Origin: Verrucomicrobia bacterium UBA3761
GTDB lineage: Bacteria; Verrucomicrobiota; Kiritimatiellia; RFP12; UBA1067
Length of the DNA stretch: 10,904 bases
Assembly: GCA_002371135.1 (NCBI GenBank)
Contig: DFGB01000041.1
Span: 26,123-37,026, forward strand
Direction: 5' to 3'
Position 1 is the first letter of the stretch, and the number at the start of each line of letters is the position of its first letter. The translations under genes were made by a program, and so were the position numbers. Shown here in pieces: positions 1-5,973 of this stretch. A model generated the notes under the pieces. That model was not told the DNA's origin. It made no database searches and saw only the letters and a list, made by a program, of their open reading frames with translations.

Positions 1-1349
1 GGGTCGAGCGCCTTTACGACGTTGCGGAAGCGCGCGCACCTCTCGGCGCTCGTCCCCGACGCGGAAGGTCCGCCCCAATACTCCGGACTTGGAGGGCAGG
101 CGATTCCACGCGGGATTTCGTTGCCCATCGACCACACGAACACCGAGGGGTGGTTGCGGTCGCGCCGCACAAACTCGGCGAGCTTTGCGGAGACGAACTC
201 TTCAAGAGGGATGTCGCCCCGCGCCGATGTATCGTTCCACTTGTCGAAGCACTCGTCCCATACGAACAGCCCCATCTCGTCGCAGAGTTCAAGAAGCTCC
301 GGCGCGGGGGCGTTGTGGGAGGTGCGGATGGCGTTCACGCCCATGTCGATGAGCGCCTCGAGTTCGCGGCGCATCGCAGAGCGGTTGAACGCCATACCGA
401 GAATGCCAAGGTCGGAATGCAGACACACTCCCTTGAGCTGCACACGGCGGCCGTTCAGGTGAAAACCGTCGTCGCCGAATGAAAATGTGCGGAAGCCGAG
501 CGGCACGGCAATCGAGTCCTCTTCATTGCCGCAGGCCGCGATGGAGATTTCCGCCGTATAGAGCGCGGCATTTGGCTTCAACTCCCACAATTCGGGATTG
601 CGCACGGGGATATCGAGCGAAAAATCGCCCTTGCCGCACGGCGGAATGCGCACCTCGCCGCGGCAGTCCGCGACAACTTCCCCCTGCGGAGAGCGTATGC
701 AGACTTTCACCTCCGCCGTGACGTCCACAAGGCGGCGGCTTGTCGCTTCTCCGTTCACGCGCACGTTCCACGCGCCGTCGCCGTCCTTGCCGGCATTCAC
801 GAATACATCACGCTCGTCCAGATATACGTCAGACGTCTCGAATATCCTCGCACGTCTGTATATCCCCGCCCCGGGATACCAGCGCGAAGTGAGTTTAGTC
901 GTATCGGCCTTGACGACGATGGAGTTCGTCCCGGCGAAAAGGTACGCCGTCGCATCCGCGCGCATTCCAAGGTAGCCGTATTCCTGCCGTGCACACGGCT
1001 GGCCGTTCACGAAAACCGTCCCGTCGCACATGACGCCGTCGAAATCGAGGAATATCCGCCGCCCCTCCGGCGCTTTGTCGAGAACGAGATTCGTGCGATA
1101 CCAACCCGTCCCACGCCACGGGAGCTTGCCGGTCGCCGTATCGCCATCCGGCTCGAACGGCCCTTCGATCGCCCAGTCGTGCGGAATCGCAACCGGACGC
1201 CATTCCTTTTTGTCGAAGGAAAATTCCCATCCGTCCGACCAGTCCCGGACTTCTCTTGCAAGAACCGCACCCGCCGCTAAAAACCCCGCAAGAGCCAAAC
1301 TCCCCCGTGCGACAGTGCGCCGCACGGCAAACATACGCATATTTTCCAT
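1..1349 (-). CDS. Secreted GH2 beta-galactosidase-type glycosidase (C-terminal part outside window)
   Basis: Glycoside hydrolase family 2 enzyme, expected to release a terminal beta-linked sugar (galactose most likely) outside the cytoplasm. 449 codons are visible without a stop; the window edge cuts the frame. Residues 1-31 form a signal peptide (MRMFAVRR..., hydrophobic stretch, AGAVLA before the likely cut); the paired Arg at 10-11 makes Tat export possible. The GH2 sugar-binding domain covers about 33-175 (PHDWAIEGPF at 56-65, PWRGTGWYR at 77-85, RWYPGAGIYR at 156-165). An immunoglobulin-like domain follows to about 288. The TIM barrel starts near 291, with RTSHNAPAP at 342-350, DRNHPSV at 397-403 and WSMGNE at 406-411, where Glu411 is the acid/base. 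The nucleophile Glu lies beyond the edge. Start ATG at 1349 is chosen because a -10 box lies 6 nt upstream; ATG at 1340 is the main alternative. Beta-glucuronidase or another GH2 specificity cannot be excluded. Confidence 0.93.
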   Translation of the reverse strand, partial: MENMRMFAVRRTVARGSLALAGFLAAGAVLAREVRDWSDGWEFSFDKKEWRPVAIPHDWAIEGPFEPDGDTATGKLPWRGTGWYRTNLVLDKAPEGRRIFLDFDGVMCDGTVFVNGQPCARQEYGYLGMRADATAYLFAGTNSIVVKADTTKLTSRWYPGAGIYRRARIFETSDVYLDERDVFVNAGKDGDGAWNVRVNGEATSRRLVDVTAEVKVCIRSPQGEVVADCRGEVRIPPCGKGDFSLDIPVRNPELWELKPNAALYTAEISIAACGNEEDSIAVPLGFRTFSFGDDGFHLNGRRVQLKGVCLHSDLGILGMAFNRSAMRRELEALIDMGVNAIRTSHNAPAPELLELCDEMGLFVWDECFDKWNDTSARGDIPLEEFVSAKLAEFVRRDRNHPSVFVWSMGNEIPRGIACPPSPEYWGGPSASGTSAERCARFRNVVKALD

Positions 1350-1355
1350 GCCGGT

Positions 1356-1361
1356 ATTATA
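1356..1361 (-). promoter_or_regulatory. Extended -10 promoter element of the first GH2 gene, probably leaderless
   Basis: Read on the minus strand the sequence is TGCTATAAT, an extended -10 with a perfect TATAAT. Six bases separate it from the ATG at 1349, so transcription would begin at or next to the start codon. I see no good -35 hexamer at 16-18 bp and no Shine-Dalgarno sequence before this ATG. If translation starts instead at 1340, the leader would be about 9 nt. Confidence 0.6.
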
Positions 1362-1402
1362 GCACAATTCCAACCCGCCGTGCTACTACCCGTTCGGATG
1401 TG

Positions 1403-1495
1403 GATTTTTCGATTTTACCCTCTGTTCCTCTGTGCCTCTGTGTTAAAAAAGAAGAAGACTTGGAGCAAATCGAAGAATCGAAAAATCGAAAAATT
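1403..1495. repeat. Composite microrepeat element, copy 1 (inverted arms)
   Basis: Low-complexity spacer built from distinct short tandem units. The left arm is GATTTTTC plus GATTTTA (1403-1417). The middle is three octamers, CCTCTGTT, CCTCTGTG, CCTCTGTG (1419-1442), followed by an A-rich stretch. The right arm is three octamers, GAAGAATC, GAAAAATC, GAAAAATT (1472-1495). Left and right arms are inverted relative to each other, so the segment could form an imperfect hairpin. It begins 9 bases after the stop codon of the small gene that ends at 1505, and has the same plan as the element at 1988-2142. It could act as a transcript 3' end or be a parasitic repeat; neither is shown. Confidence 0.7.
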
Positions 1496-1504
1496 CTTTC
1501 CATT

Positions 1505-1972
1505 TCACGGCCAGATGATGCTTAGGCGTTCGCAGTCCTGCGGACTGAAAATGCGCTTGAGCCTCGCGACAAGTCCGTCCCAATCGGCGCTAGAATCCAC
1601 AACGGCGCCGTCTTCGGCGGATATGCTGTAGCGCCGGCCCGCGAGTTTGTCGAATGAGACGTTGACGAGCGCCTCGCCCTGACAGAGCAGCGAGCCGGCG
1701 GCGTCGGCCTCGATAAGCAGGATGGCGAGGCGGCACGCCGCGCCGATCGCCGCTTCATCCTCCGCGCGCTCGTCGTCGTCCGAATACACGCGGCCGTACG
1801 GCATTGCGAACGAAATCGCGAGGCACGGCGATTTCCACGAGAACTCGAAAGTGCGGCTCTGGAGGCCGTGGCCGCCAACGAGCGCGGAAAGCCCCGCGCC
1901 GCTTTCGAGTTCCCTCACGGCGTCCGTGAGCATCGCCACGGCCGCCGCCTTCTTTTCCGCTTCGTCTTCCAT
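1505..1972 (-). CDS. Small acidic cytoplasmic protein of unknown function (155 aa)
   Basis: I do not recognise a family. The 155-residue product has no signal peptide or membrane segment and is acidic (about 26 Asp/Glu against 15 Lys/Arg by my count). It reads as an alpha/beta fold: a helix at 1-27 (MEDEAEKKAAAVAMLTDAV), beta-like strands around 38-60 (FEFSWK, AISFAMPYG), an acidic helix at about 67-92, strands around 94-120 (LLCQGEALVNVSF, RRYSIS) and a C-terminal helix (GLVARLKRIFSP). The start is supported by an AGGA ribosome site 5 nt upstream. It lies downstream of the 943-residue kinase-like gene on the same strand, with a microrepeat element between them. Size, acidity and position resemble secretion chaperones encoded beside their effectors, but I see no diagnostic motif. 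Confidence 0.75.
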   Translation of the reverse strand: MEDEAEKKAAAVAMLTDAVRELESGAGLSALVGGHGLQSRTFEFSWKSPCLAISFAMPYGRVYSDDDERAEDEAAIGAACRLAILLIEADAAGSLLCQGEALVNVSFDKLAGRRYSISAEDGAVVDSSADWDGLVARLKRIFSPQDCERLSIIWP

Positions 1973-1976
1973 AAAG

Positions 1977-1983
1977 ATCCTTT
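1977..1983 (-). promoter_or_regulatory. Ribosome binding site of the 155-aa gene
   Basis: On the minus strand the sequence is AAAGGAT, with AGGA 5 nt before the ATG at 1972. It supports this start. The A-run before it abuts the repeat element that begins at 1988, and ATCC-AAAAAA-GGAT could form a weak 4-bp hairpin over the site. Confidence 0.6.
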
Positions 1984-1987
1984 TTTG

Positions 1988-2142
1988 GATTTTTCGATTT
2001 TCGATTTGAGATTTTTCTCCCGCAGAGTGCGCAGAGCTCGCAGAGGCTTTAAAAAGTTGAAAAGTTGAAAAGCTCTCTGCGTCCTCTCAAGCTCTCTCAA
2101 GGGAGATGAAAATCGTAAATCGAAAATCGTAAATCAAAAATC
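1988..2142. repeat. Composite microrepeat element, copy 2 (about 155 bp imperfect inverted repeat)
   Basis: The whole spacer between two genes is microrepeat. In order on the plus strand: GATTTTTC, GATTTTC, GATTTGA, GATTTTT (1988-2016); CTCCC; three GCAGAG units at exact 9-bp period (2022, 2031, 2040); AAAAGTTG, AAAAGTTG, AAAAGCTC at 8-bp period (2052-2075); CTCTCTGCG and two CTCTCAAG units (2073-2101); GGGAG (2101-2105); then heptamers GAAAATC, GTAAATC, GAAAATC, GTAAATC, AAAAATC (2108-2142). The reverse complement of 2101-2142 matches 1988-2021 with one heptamer missing, and GCAGAG units face CTCTGC, so the spacer can fold as one long imperfect hairpin. The right-hand array touches the stop codon of the gene ending at 2143. 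Confidence 0.8.
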
Positions 2143-4974
2143 TCACTGGAACCAGCCGGTTTTGGCGGAGTTGATAAAGCCGTTGCGCTTGTAGTTGCCC
2201 TGCGTGAGCTGGGAAATCGCGTCCTCGATGTTGGTGTAGCAATTGATATTCTTGTTCAAGGGCGCGCCGAACTGTCTGACGAGTTTCGGCTTCTGGTCGG
2301 CCGGATCGTTGACGACAGCCGTCTGCTTGTCGCGGTTGTTCCAATCGGCCTCGCTGTACACCATGCCGCGCTGCTTGAGTTCGTCGGCGTGGCGGATGGC
2401 GTCGTCGAGACGCTGGATGGCGGCCTTGACAGAGACCCCGGGCATGCGCTTGGCGAGGTCGTTGATGTAGTTCTGGCGCTCGGGCGTGCCTTCCTTCAGC
2501 GTCTGGAGGTGGTTGTAGAGATCTTCGTCCATAACTTTCGGCACGTAGTTCGAATAGAGACCGAACGTGTACATCAGGCAGTAGTTGAGTTCCGGAGCCT
2601 CGAACTTCGAAGCGTCGAGCGTGTACGTGCCGTCGGAGTTCTTCTTGACGCCCGGGTCTTTCAACAGGCGGTTCAGCGCCGTCTGGGGATTGACACCCTT
2701 GTAAAGTTGCGAGACTTCGGCGAGTGTATTCTTGAAATTCGCAAGATGTTTGCCTGCGACGACATACTTGTTCAGGCCGATGCGGAACGCCGGATAGCAC
2801 GTGTCATTATCGATGCCCTTGACGACGACCTTGCCGTCTTTGCCGACGTTGACCATGACATTGCCGTTGTGCCTGTCGCACTGGCCGGTGATGAGGTCGA
2901 ACCAGTCGAGACGGTTGCACTGGCGCATCATCTGGCCCTGCACCTTGGCGTGCTCGTCAGGAAACAATTTCTGGACGTCGCTGCACTTCAAGGCGTTCGG
3001 GCCCGCATGCTTGTTGGCCGCAAAGTGGCCTATGGCGATTCCTGGCGCCTTCTCCATGAAGATGCCGTACTGACCGTCGTGCTTGCCGACGGACGTCTTG
3101 GTCATGACGTCGCCGAGCCCGAGCACGTCGGCGGTTTTCTGCGTAGCCATGTTCAACTGCGCAATCTGCTGGCTCTTGGAGTATCCCTCCTGGACATAGT
3201 ATGTATTTTCCAGCGAATCGCGTCCGGGCGCCTCGGGCTTGAACACCTTCGTCTCGCCGTTCTTGAACGTGACGGCGAAGACCGTGTTCATGGCGCCGTG
3301 GCCGAGCGTCTTTGATTGGGCGACGTTGGACTGGTCGGTGGCGACGTCGATGTCGTCATCGCTCATGCCATGCACACGCACCTCGACGAGAGTGGATGGC
3401 GCCAGTTCTCCTTCAAACGCGCTGAGGGAAGTCTTGGAGGAGAGGAAATCCTTGTCGTCCATGCGCTCGCCGGTCTTGGCCATGTCCTTGATATGGGCAA
3501 GCTGCGTCTCGAAAGTCTTGTTGACGATGTAGAAATCGGCAAACGCCTTCGGCTGAGGGCCCTTGAAACCGTTGGTGAAGAATTCCCCCATCGCGTCGGC
3601 GAACTCCTTGACGAGCTGCGGAGTGATTTTCGCCTGCACGTTCGAAGGGAGTGAGCCCTTGCCGCTGGCAATCCTTTGTTTGAGCTCGACTGCATCGTCC
3701 AAAAGCAATCCATAGCAGTTGTCTACCATGCACTTGAGCTTGTAAAGCGCATCGTGCTGGTCGATGTTGCCGTTGCGCCTTGCAATGGCGTTCTTGAGCT
3801 TCTGGAGGTTTTCGTCCGTCGGCTCCTTGGCATACGTACGCGCGGCAAGGCGGATCTCCTCCTTGGCTTCCATGATTTTCGCGACGGCCGGAAAGACGAT
3901 GCCTATGAGCGGATGGAACTTCTCGTCCGCTATTTTGAGCGACTTGGGCGGCGCGAATACGCTGTCGACGTAGGAGTTGATCGCCGCTTCGGTCATGCTC
4001 TTGCGCGCTCCGGACAAGCGCGCCTCCACTTGCGCGACAATATCCTTGGCGGCGTCCATGAACGCCTTGTCGGGAATGACGCGGCTGTCGCCGACCTTGT
4101 AGCCGTCGCGAGCGAGCGTCGCAAGCGCATTCTTGGCGTCGGCCAATTCACGCCGCATCGCGGCGAAGCTCTCGCTCGAAAGGCGCGCATCGGGTTTCGC
4201 GGCAAAATCGTCGAGACGCTTGGCGAGCGGCGCGAACGACTGTTGCATATGCGCGAGCGCCTCCGCGTTGCCGTGCATGGCCGCAGACTTTTCGCCCATC
4301 AAATCGGCAATCTTCGTATCAAGCCTGTCGCGGACCTGCGGATCGAGCGAGTTCACGTTGCCGTGCATCTTGGCCACGGCGTCGGAGAACTGCATGACGA
4401 GCGTCTCGATTTCGCATGCGCGCCTGTCGCACGTCAACGCCGCCTGCTCGAGGATGTCCTTCGCCTCGTCGCCAATTCCCTTCGTGTTGATGAGCGAGAT
4501 GAACTTCTCGGAAAGCGCGGCCTGTGCATCGAGCGCCGCCTTGATCGCCTTGCCGGCGGGGAGACTCTCGTCCCACGCATAGCCGCTGTCGAGAGTCATC
4601 ATCGCCGCCGTCGCGAGATTCCGGCCGGTGAACGAGTCGAGCGCCTTCATGGTCTTGTCGGCATTCTCGATGAGCTCGTTCAACTTCTTGACATCCTTCT
4701 TGCCGAGGCCCATGTCCTTGACCTGCGCCTTGAGCGCGGCTGCGTCGATGCCCTTTGCAGAAGCCTTCCCGGCCTGCAGCAAAAGGATGTCGAGCTCGCG
4801 GGCGAGCTCCGCCGCGGAAGTCGTCTGCACCGCCGCCTCTTCCTGCGGCGCGTCCCCGCCCTCGACCACCTGGGGATTGACGTTTCCGGGCTGGACGTTC
4901 TCTACCCCGCCGATGTTCACCTGTGGAAGCGGCATGTTGTTGCCAATTGGCATGAATCCGCTGTGTCCGCTCAT
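2143..4974 (-). CDS. Large helical protein with C-terminal PI3/4-kinase-like catalytic region; candidate effector
   Basis: 943 residues. There is no Sec signal: the N-terminus is polar and Gly/Pro/Asn-rich (about 1-50). Residues 55-520 are mostly charged helices. The C-terminal half carries motifs of the phosphatidylinositol 3/4-kinase-like branch of the protein kinase fold: a glycine loop LGHGAMNTVF at 557-566, a candidate ATP-binding Lys in VFKPE at 577-581, a hinge-like YGIFMEKAPG at 636-645, a catalytic loop GQCDRHNGNVMV at 697-708 (Asp700, Asn705) and a metal-binding IDND at 721-724. PI3/4 kinases have GDRHxxN and IDxG at these places. Helices follow to the end. The substrate could be a lipid or a protein. 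ATG at 4974 is supported by AAAGGAG 6 nt upstream. The length, helical N-terminus and lack of a signal suggest a translocated effector, but no secretion genes are in view. Confidence 0.85.
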   Translation of the reverse strand: MSGHSGFMPIGNNMPLPQVNIGGVENVQPGNVNPQVVEGGDAPQEEAAVQTTSAAELARELDILLLQAGKASAKGIDAAALKAQVKDMGLGKKDVKKLNELIENADKTMKALDSFTGRNLATAAMMTLDSGYAWDESLPAGKAIKAALDAQAALSEKFISLINTKGIGDEAKDILEQAALTCDRRACEIETLVMQFSDAVAKMHGNVNSLDPQVRDRLDTKIADLMGEKSAAMHGNAEALAHMQQSFAPLAKRLDDFAAKPDARLSSESFAAMRRELADAKNALATLARDGYKVGDSRVIPDKAFMDAAKDIVAQVEARLSGARKSMTEAAINSYVDSVFAPPKSLKIADEKFHPLIGIVFPAVAKIMEAKEEIRLAARTYAKEPTDENLQKLKNAIARRNGNIDQHDALYKLKCMVDNCYGLLLDDAVELKQRIASGKGSLPSNVQAKITPQLVKEFADAMGEFFTNGFKGPQPKAFADFYIVNKTFETQLAHIKDMAKTGERMDDKDFLSSKTSLSAFEGELAPSTLVEVRVHGMSDDDIDVATDQSNVAQSKTLGHGAMNTVFAVTFKNGETKVFKPEAPGRDSLENTYYVQEGYSKSQQIAQLNMATQKTADVLGLGDVMTKTSVGKHDGQYGIFMEKAPGIAIGHFAANKHAGPNALKCSDVQKLFPDEHAKVQGQMMRQCNRLDWFDLITGQCDRHNGNVMVNVGKDGKVVVKGIDNDTCYPAFRIGLNKYVVAGKHLANFKNTLAEVSQLYKGVNPQTALNRLLKDPGVKKNSDGTYTLDASKFEAPELNYCLMYTFGLYSNYVPKVMDEDLYNHLQTLKEGTPERQNYINDLAKRMPGVSVKAAIQRLDDAIRHADELKQRGMVYSEADWNNRDKQTAVVNDPADQKPKLVRQFGAPLNKNINCYTNIEDAISQLTQGNYKRNGFINSAKTGWFQ

Positions 4975-4980
4975 AATCTA

Positions 4981-4987
4981 CTCCTTT
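4981..4987 (-). promoter_or_regulatory. Ribosome binding site of the kinase-like gene
   Basis: AAAGGAG on the minus strand, 6 nt before the ATG at 4974. It is the clearest Shine-Dalgarno sequence in the window and fixes the start of the 943-residue protein. Confidence 0.8.
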
Positions 4988-5060
4988 CAGGGCCTCTCCG
5001 GCGCTTGCTTTTCTGCCTCGTATACACTTCAGCGCCCGGTAGGTTACCTCTTCTGCGCAC

Positions 5061-5090
5061 ATTATACCACATTTTCTAATTGCCGCGCAA
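5061..5090 (-). promoter_or_regulatory. Promoter of the kinase-like gene
   Basis: On the minus strand the -35 is TTGCGC (5085-5090), the spacer is 18 bp, and the extended -10 is TGGTATAAT with the hexamer at 5061-5066. Transcription would start near 5053, giving a leader of about 79 nt before the ATG at 4974. The perfect -10 with its TG extension makes this a strong prediction. It lies about 30 bp from the insertion remnant on its right. Confidence 0.65.
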
Positions 5091-5120
5091 CAGTGCGGGC
5101 GCTTCGCGCAAATAGCGCAG

Positions 5121-5146
5121 TTCGTTATAATACTGTCCAGTAAAAT
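5121..5146 (+). repeat. IS left-end motif, outer copy
   Basis: TTCGTTATAATACTGTCCAG followed by TAAAAT. It shares TTCGT, AATACT and GTCCAGTAAA with the right-end copy read on the minus strand. It contains TATAAT at 5126-5131, which may give an outward or inward -10 box. Confidence 0.7.
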
Positions 5147-5176
5147 CGAAAATGAAGAAAAAACCAAATACCCCCT

Positions 5177-5196
5177 TTCGTCAAATACTATCCAGT
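5177..5196 (+). repeat. IS left-end motif, inner copy
   Basis: TTCGTCAAATACTATCCAGT. It matches the right-end copy except for two bases missing before TCCAGT. It starts 56 bp inside the outer left copy. A TATAAT at 5199-5204 directly follows, then GGAG and the transposase start, so this end also carries the transposase promoter. Confidence 0.75.
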
Positions 5197-5210
5197 GATA
5201 TAATGGAGAC

Positions 5211-5713
5211 ATGAACATGTCAAGAAAAGCTACAAAAGAGTACATCGGTATGAAGGGCCGCGCATATAAAGCCGCCTCGCGCCTCCTGCGCAACATCCAC
5301 GACCTCTTCCCAGAGGCGGAACTGTCGCGTTCGCGTGCCTACCACTCCAACGACAACGCGCACGTTGAAGAGAAGAACCGACATGTCGGGCGAGAACTTT
5401 TTGGAGAGCGACGGCTCGACTGCCGCGATCTCGAAAGCGATCTCATACGGCTTTGCGACATGTGGAGCGATTATCGGAACTTCTTCTGCCCGAGCAAACG
5501 CCAATCTCGAAAGTGAAGCGAGAAAACGGCAAGAGATTCGTCTGCCGCTACGACAGTCCCCAGACGCCGTATGAGCGCATCATGAAGGAGCCGACTGTCA
5601 GCGACGAAATAAAGGCCAAATTGACGCAGAAGAGAGCGTCTTTATGCGCACTTGAGTTGCGGAACAAGATTGTTAAGTTGCTAAAGCGTATCTGGCGCAG
5701 ACAAGACGAATTT
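5211..5713 (+). pseudogene. Degenerate DDE transposase: internal deletion plus frameshift
   Basis: The first reading block (5211-5516) begins MNMSRKATKEYIGMKGRAYK, like the N-terminus of integrase-type IS transposases, with ATG at 5217 the likelier start after GGAG. From about residue 24 it jumps to C-terminal sequence: SRSRAYHSNDNAHVEEKN (39-56), typical of the region holding the third catalytic acid (Glu53 or 54), then LFGERRLD and SDYRNFFCPS. The two upstream Asp regions and roughly the middle of the protein are missing, consistent with an in-frame internal deletion. Near 5490-5516 the frame shifts; homology-like sequence continues in another frame (SKVKRENGKRFVCRYD, QTPYERIMKEP, LELRNKIVKLLKRIW) to about 5713. 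Family assignment is from memory of related transposases and not verified. It cannot encode an active enzyme. Confidence 0.75.
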
Positions 5714-5731
5714 ACTGCTGTCAAAAATAGT

Positions 5732-5815
5732 TTCTGTGTCGATCTCGGGGACCGCTCGTCGGATGCGTCGCTCCGCGACGCATCCTCCTCGCAAGTCCCC
5801 GAGATTGACACAGAA
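5732..5815. repeat. 84-bp two-level palindrome inside the IS remnant
   Basis: Outer arms of 21 bp (5732-5752 and 5795-5815; TTCTGTGTCGATCTCGGGGA against its reverse complement) differ at one position, which would be a G-U pair in RNA. Inside is a perfect 10-bp stem (5761-5770 GGATGCGTCG, 5776-5785 CGACGCATCC) with the 5-base loop CTCCG, separated from the outer arms by unpaired bases. It lies just after the last transposase-like sequence. It may be a small palindromic repeat inserted into the IS or a structure belonging to it. No target duplication is seen around it. Confidence 0.8.
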
Positions 5816-5840
5816 CGTTGTATGCCAGATGCAGAAAACA

Positions 5841-5859
5841 CAGGACAACATTTGACGAA
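5841..5859 (-). repeat. IS right-end motif, inner copy
   Basis: On the minus strand it reads TTCGTCAAATGTTGTCCTG, the most diverged of the four end motifs. It starts 47 bp inside the outer right copy, mirroring the 56-bp offset at the left end. Confidence 0.6.
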
Positions 5860-5882
5860 CAAAGAACGTCGCAAACGAAAAT

Positions 5883-5906
5883 TTACTGGACGTAGTATTT
5901 GACGAA
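5883..5906 (-). repeat. IS right-end motif, outer copy
   Basis: On the minus strand it reads TTCGTCAAATACTACGTCCA then GTAA. It is the terminal inverted-repeat partner of the left-end copies. It lies 67 bp past the stop codon of the secreted protein gene that ends at 5974. Confidence 0.75.
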
Positions 5907-5973
5907 CTGGGCACGGCTGTCAGCAACAGATGATCTCACGCAGAGATGCCGCGAGCGGCCCCCCGCATTCAAA

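Larger units (their letters stand above)
5121..5906 (+). mobile_element. Insertion sequence remnant, about 786 bp, with doubled ends
   Basis: The limits are set by a terminal motif present twice at each side, pointing inward. Plus-strand copies start at 5121 (TTCGTTATAATACTGTCCAG) and 5177 (TTCGTCAAATACTATCCAGT). Minus-strand copies start at 5906 (TTCGTCAAATACTACGTCCA) and 5859 (TTCGTCAAATGTTGTCC). Between them lie a broken DDE transposase (5211-5713) and an 84-bp palindrome (5732-5815). At the outermost pair similarity extends three bases further out, as CAG before TTCGT on both sides, so the true ends may be 5118 and 5909. No target duplication is obvious. At about 0.8 kb it is too short for a full transposase of this kind and is now probably non-autonomous. 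Confidence 0.75.

Noticed and set aside
1380..2100. Short open frames across the spacers, such as Lys/Arg-rich KKLKS or KNRKIEKFF types
   Set aside because: They are translations of the microrepeats with no start signals, typical of spurious predictions.
1988..2142. A CRISPR array
   Set aside because: Units are only 7-9 bp and touch one another, with no spacers and no cas genes.
2389..3315. A 308-codon plus-strand open frame
   Set aside because: It lies opposite the conserved kinase-like motifs, and its sequence looks like reversed coding, not a protein family.
3676..5079. A 467-codon open frame on the plus strand opposite the kinase-like gene
   Set aside because: Arg/Leu/Val-rich shadow with no domain, and it runs through the promoter and start of the real gene. 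The minus-strand frame has kinase motifs, a promoter and a ribosome site.
4975..5120. A tRNA, small RNA or riboswitch in the leader of the kinase-like gene
   Set aside because: Small GCGC-type palindromes are present, but no cloverleaf or known riboswitch pattern could be seen.
5548..5926. Minus-strand open frames across the IS remnant
   Set aside because: They come from the palindrome, which reads similarly on both strands, and do not resemble transposase.
5930..5973. A terminator after the transglutaminase-like gene (GCCG-CTCG-CGGC)
   Set aside because: A 4-bp stem without a T-run is too weak in this GC-rich sequence.
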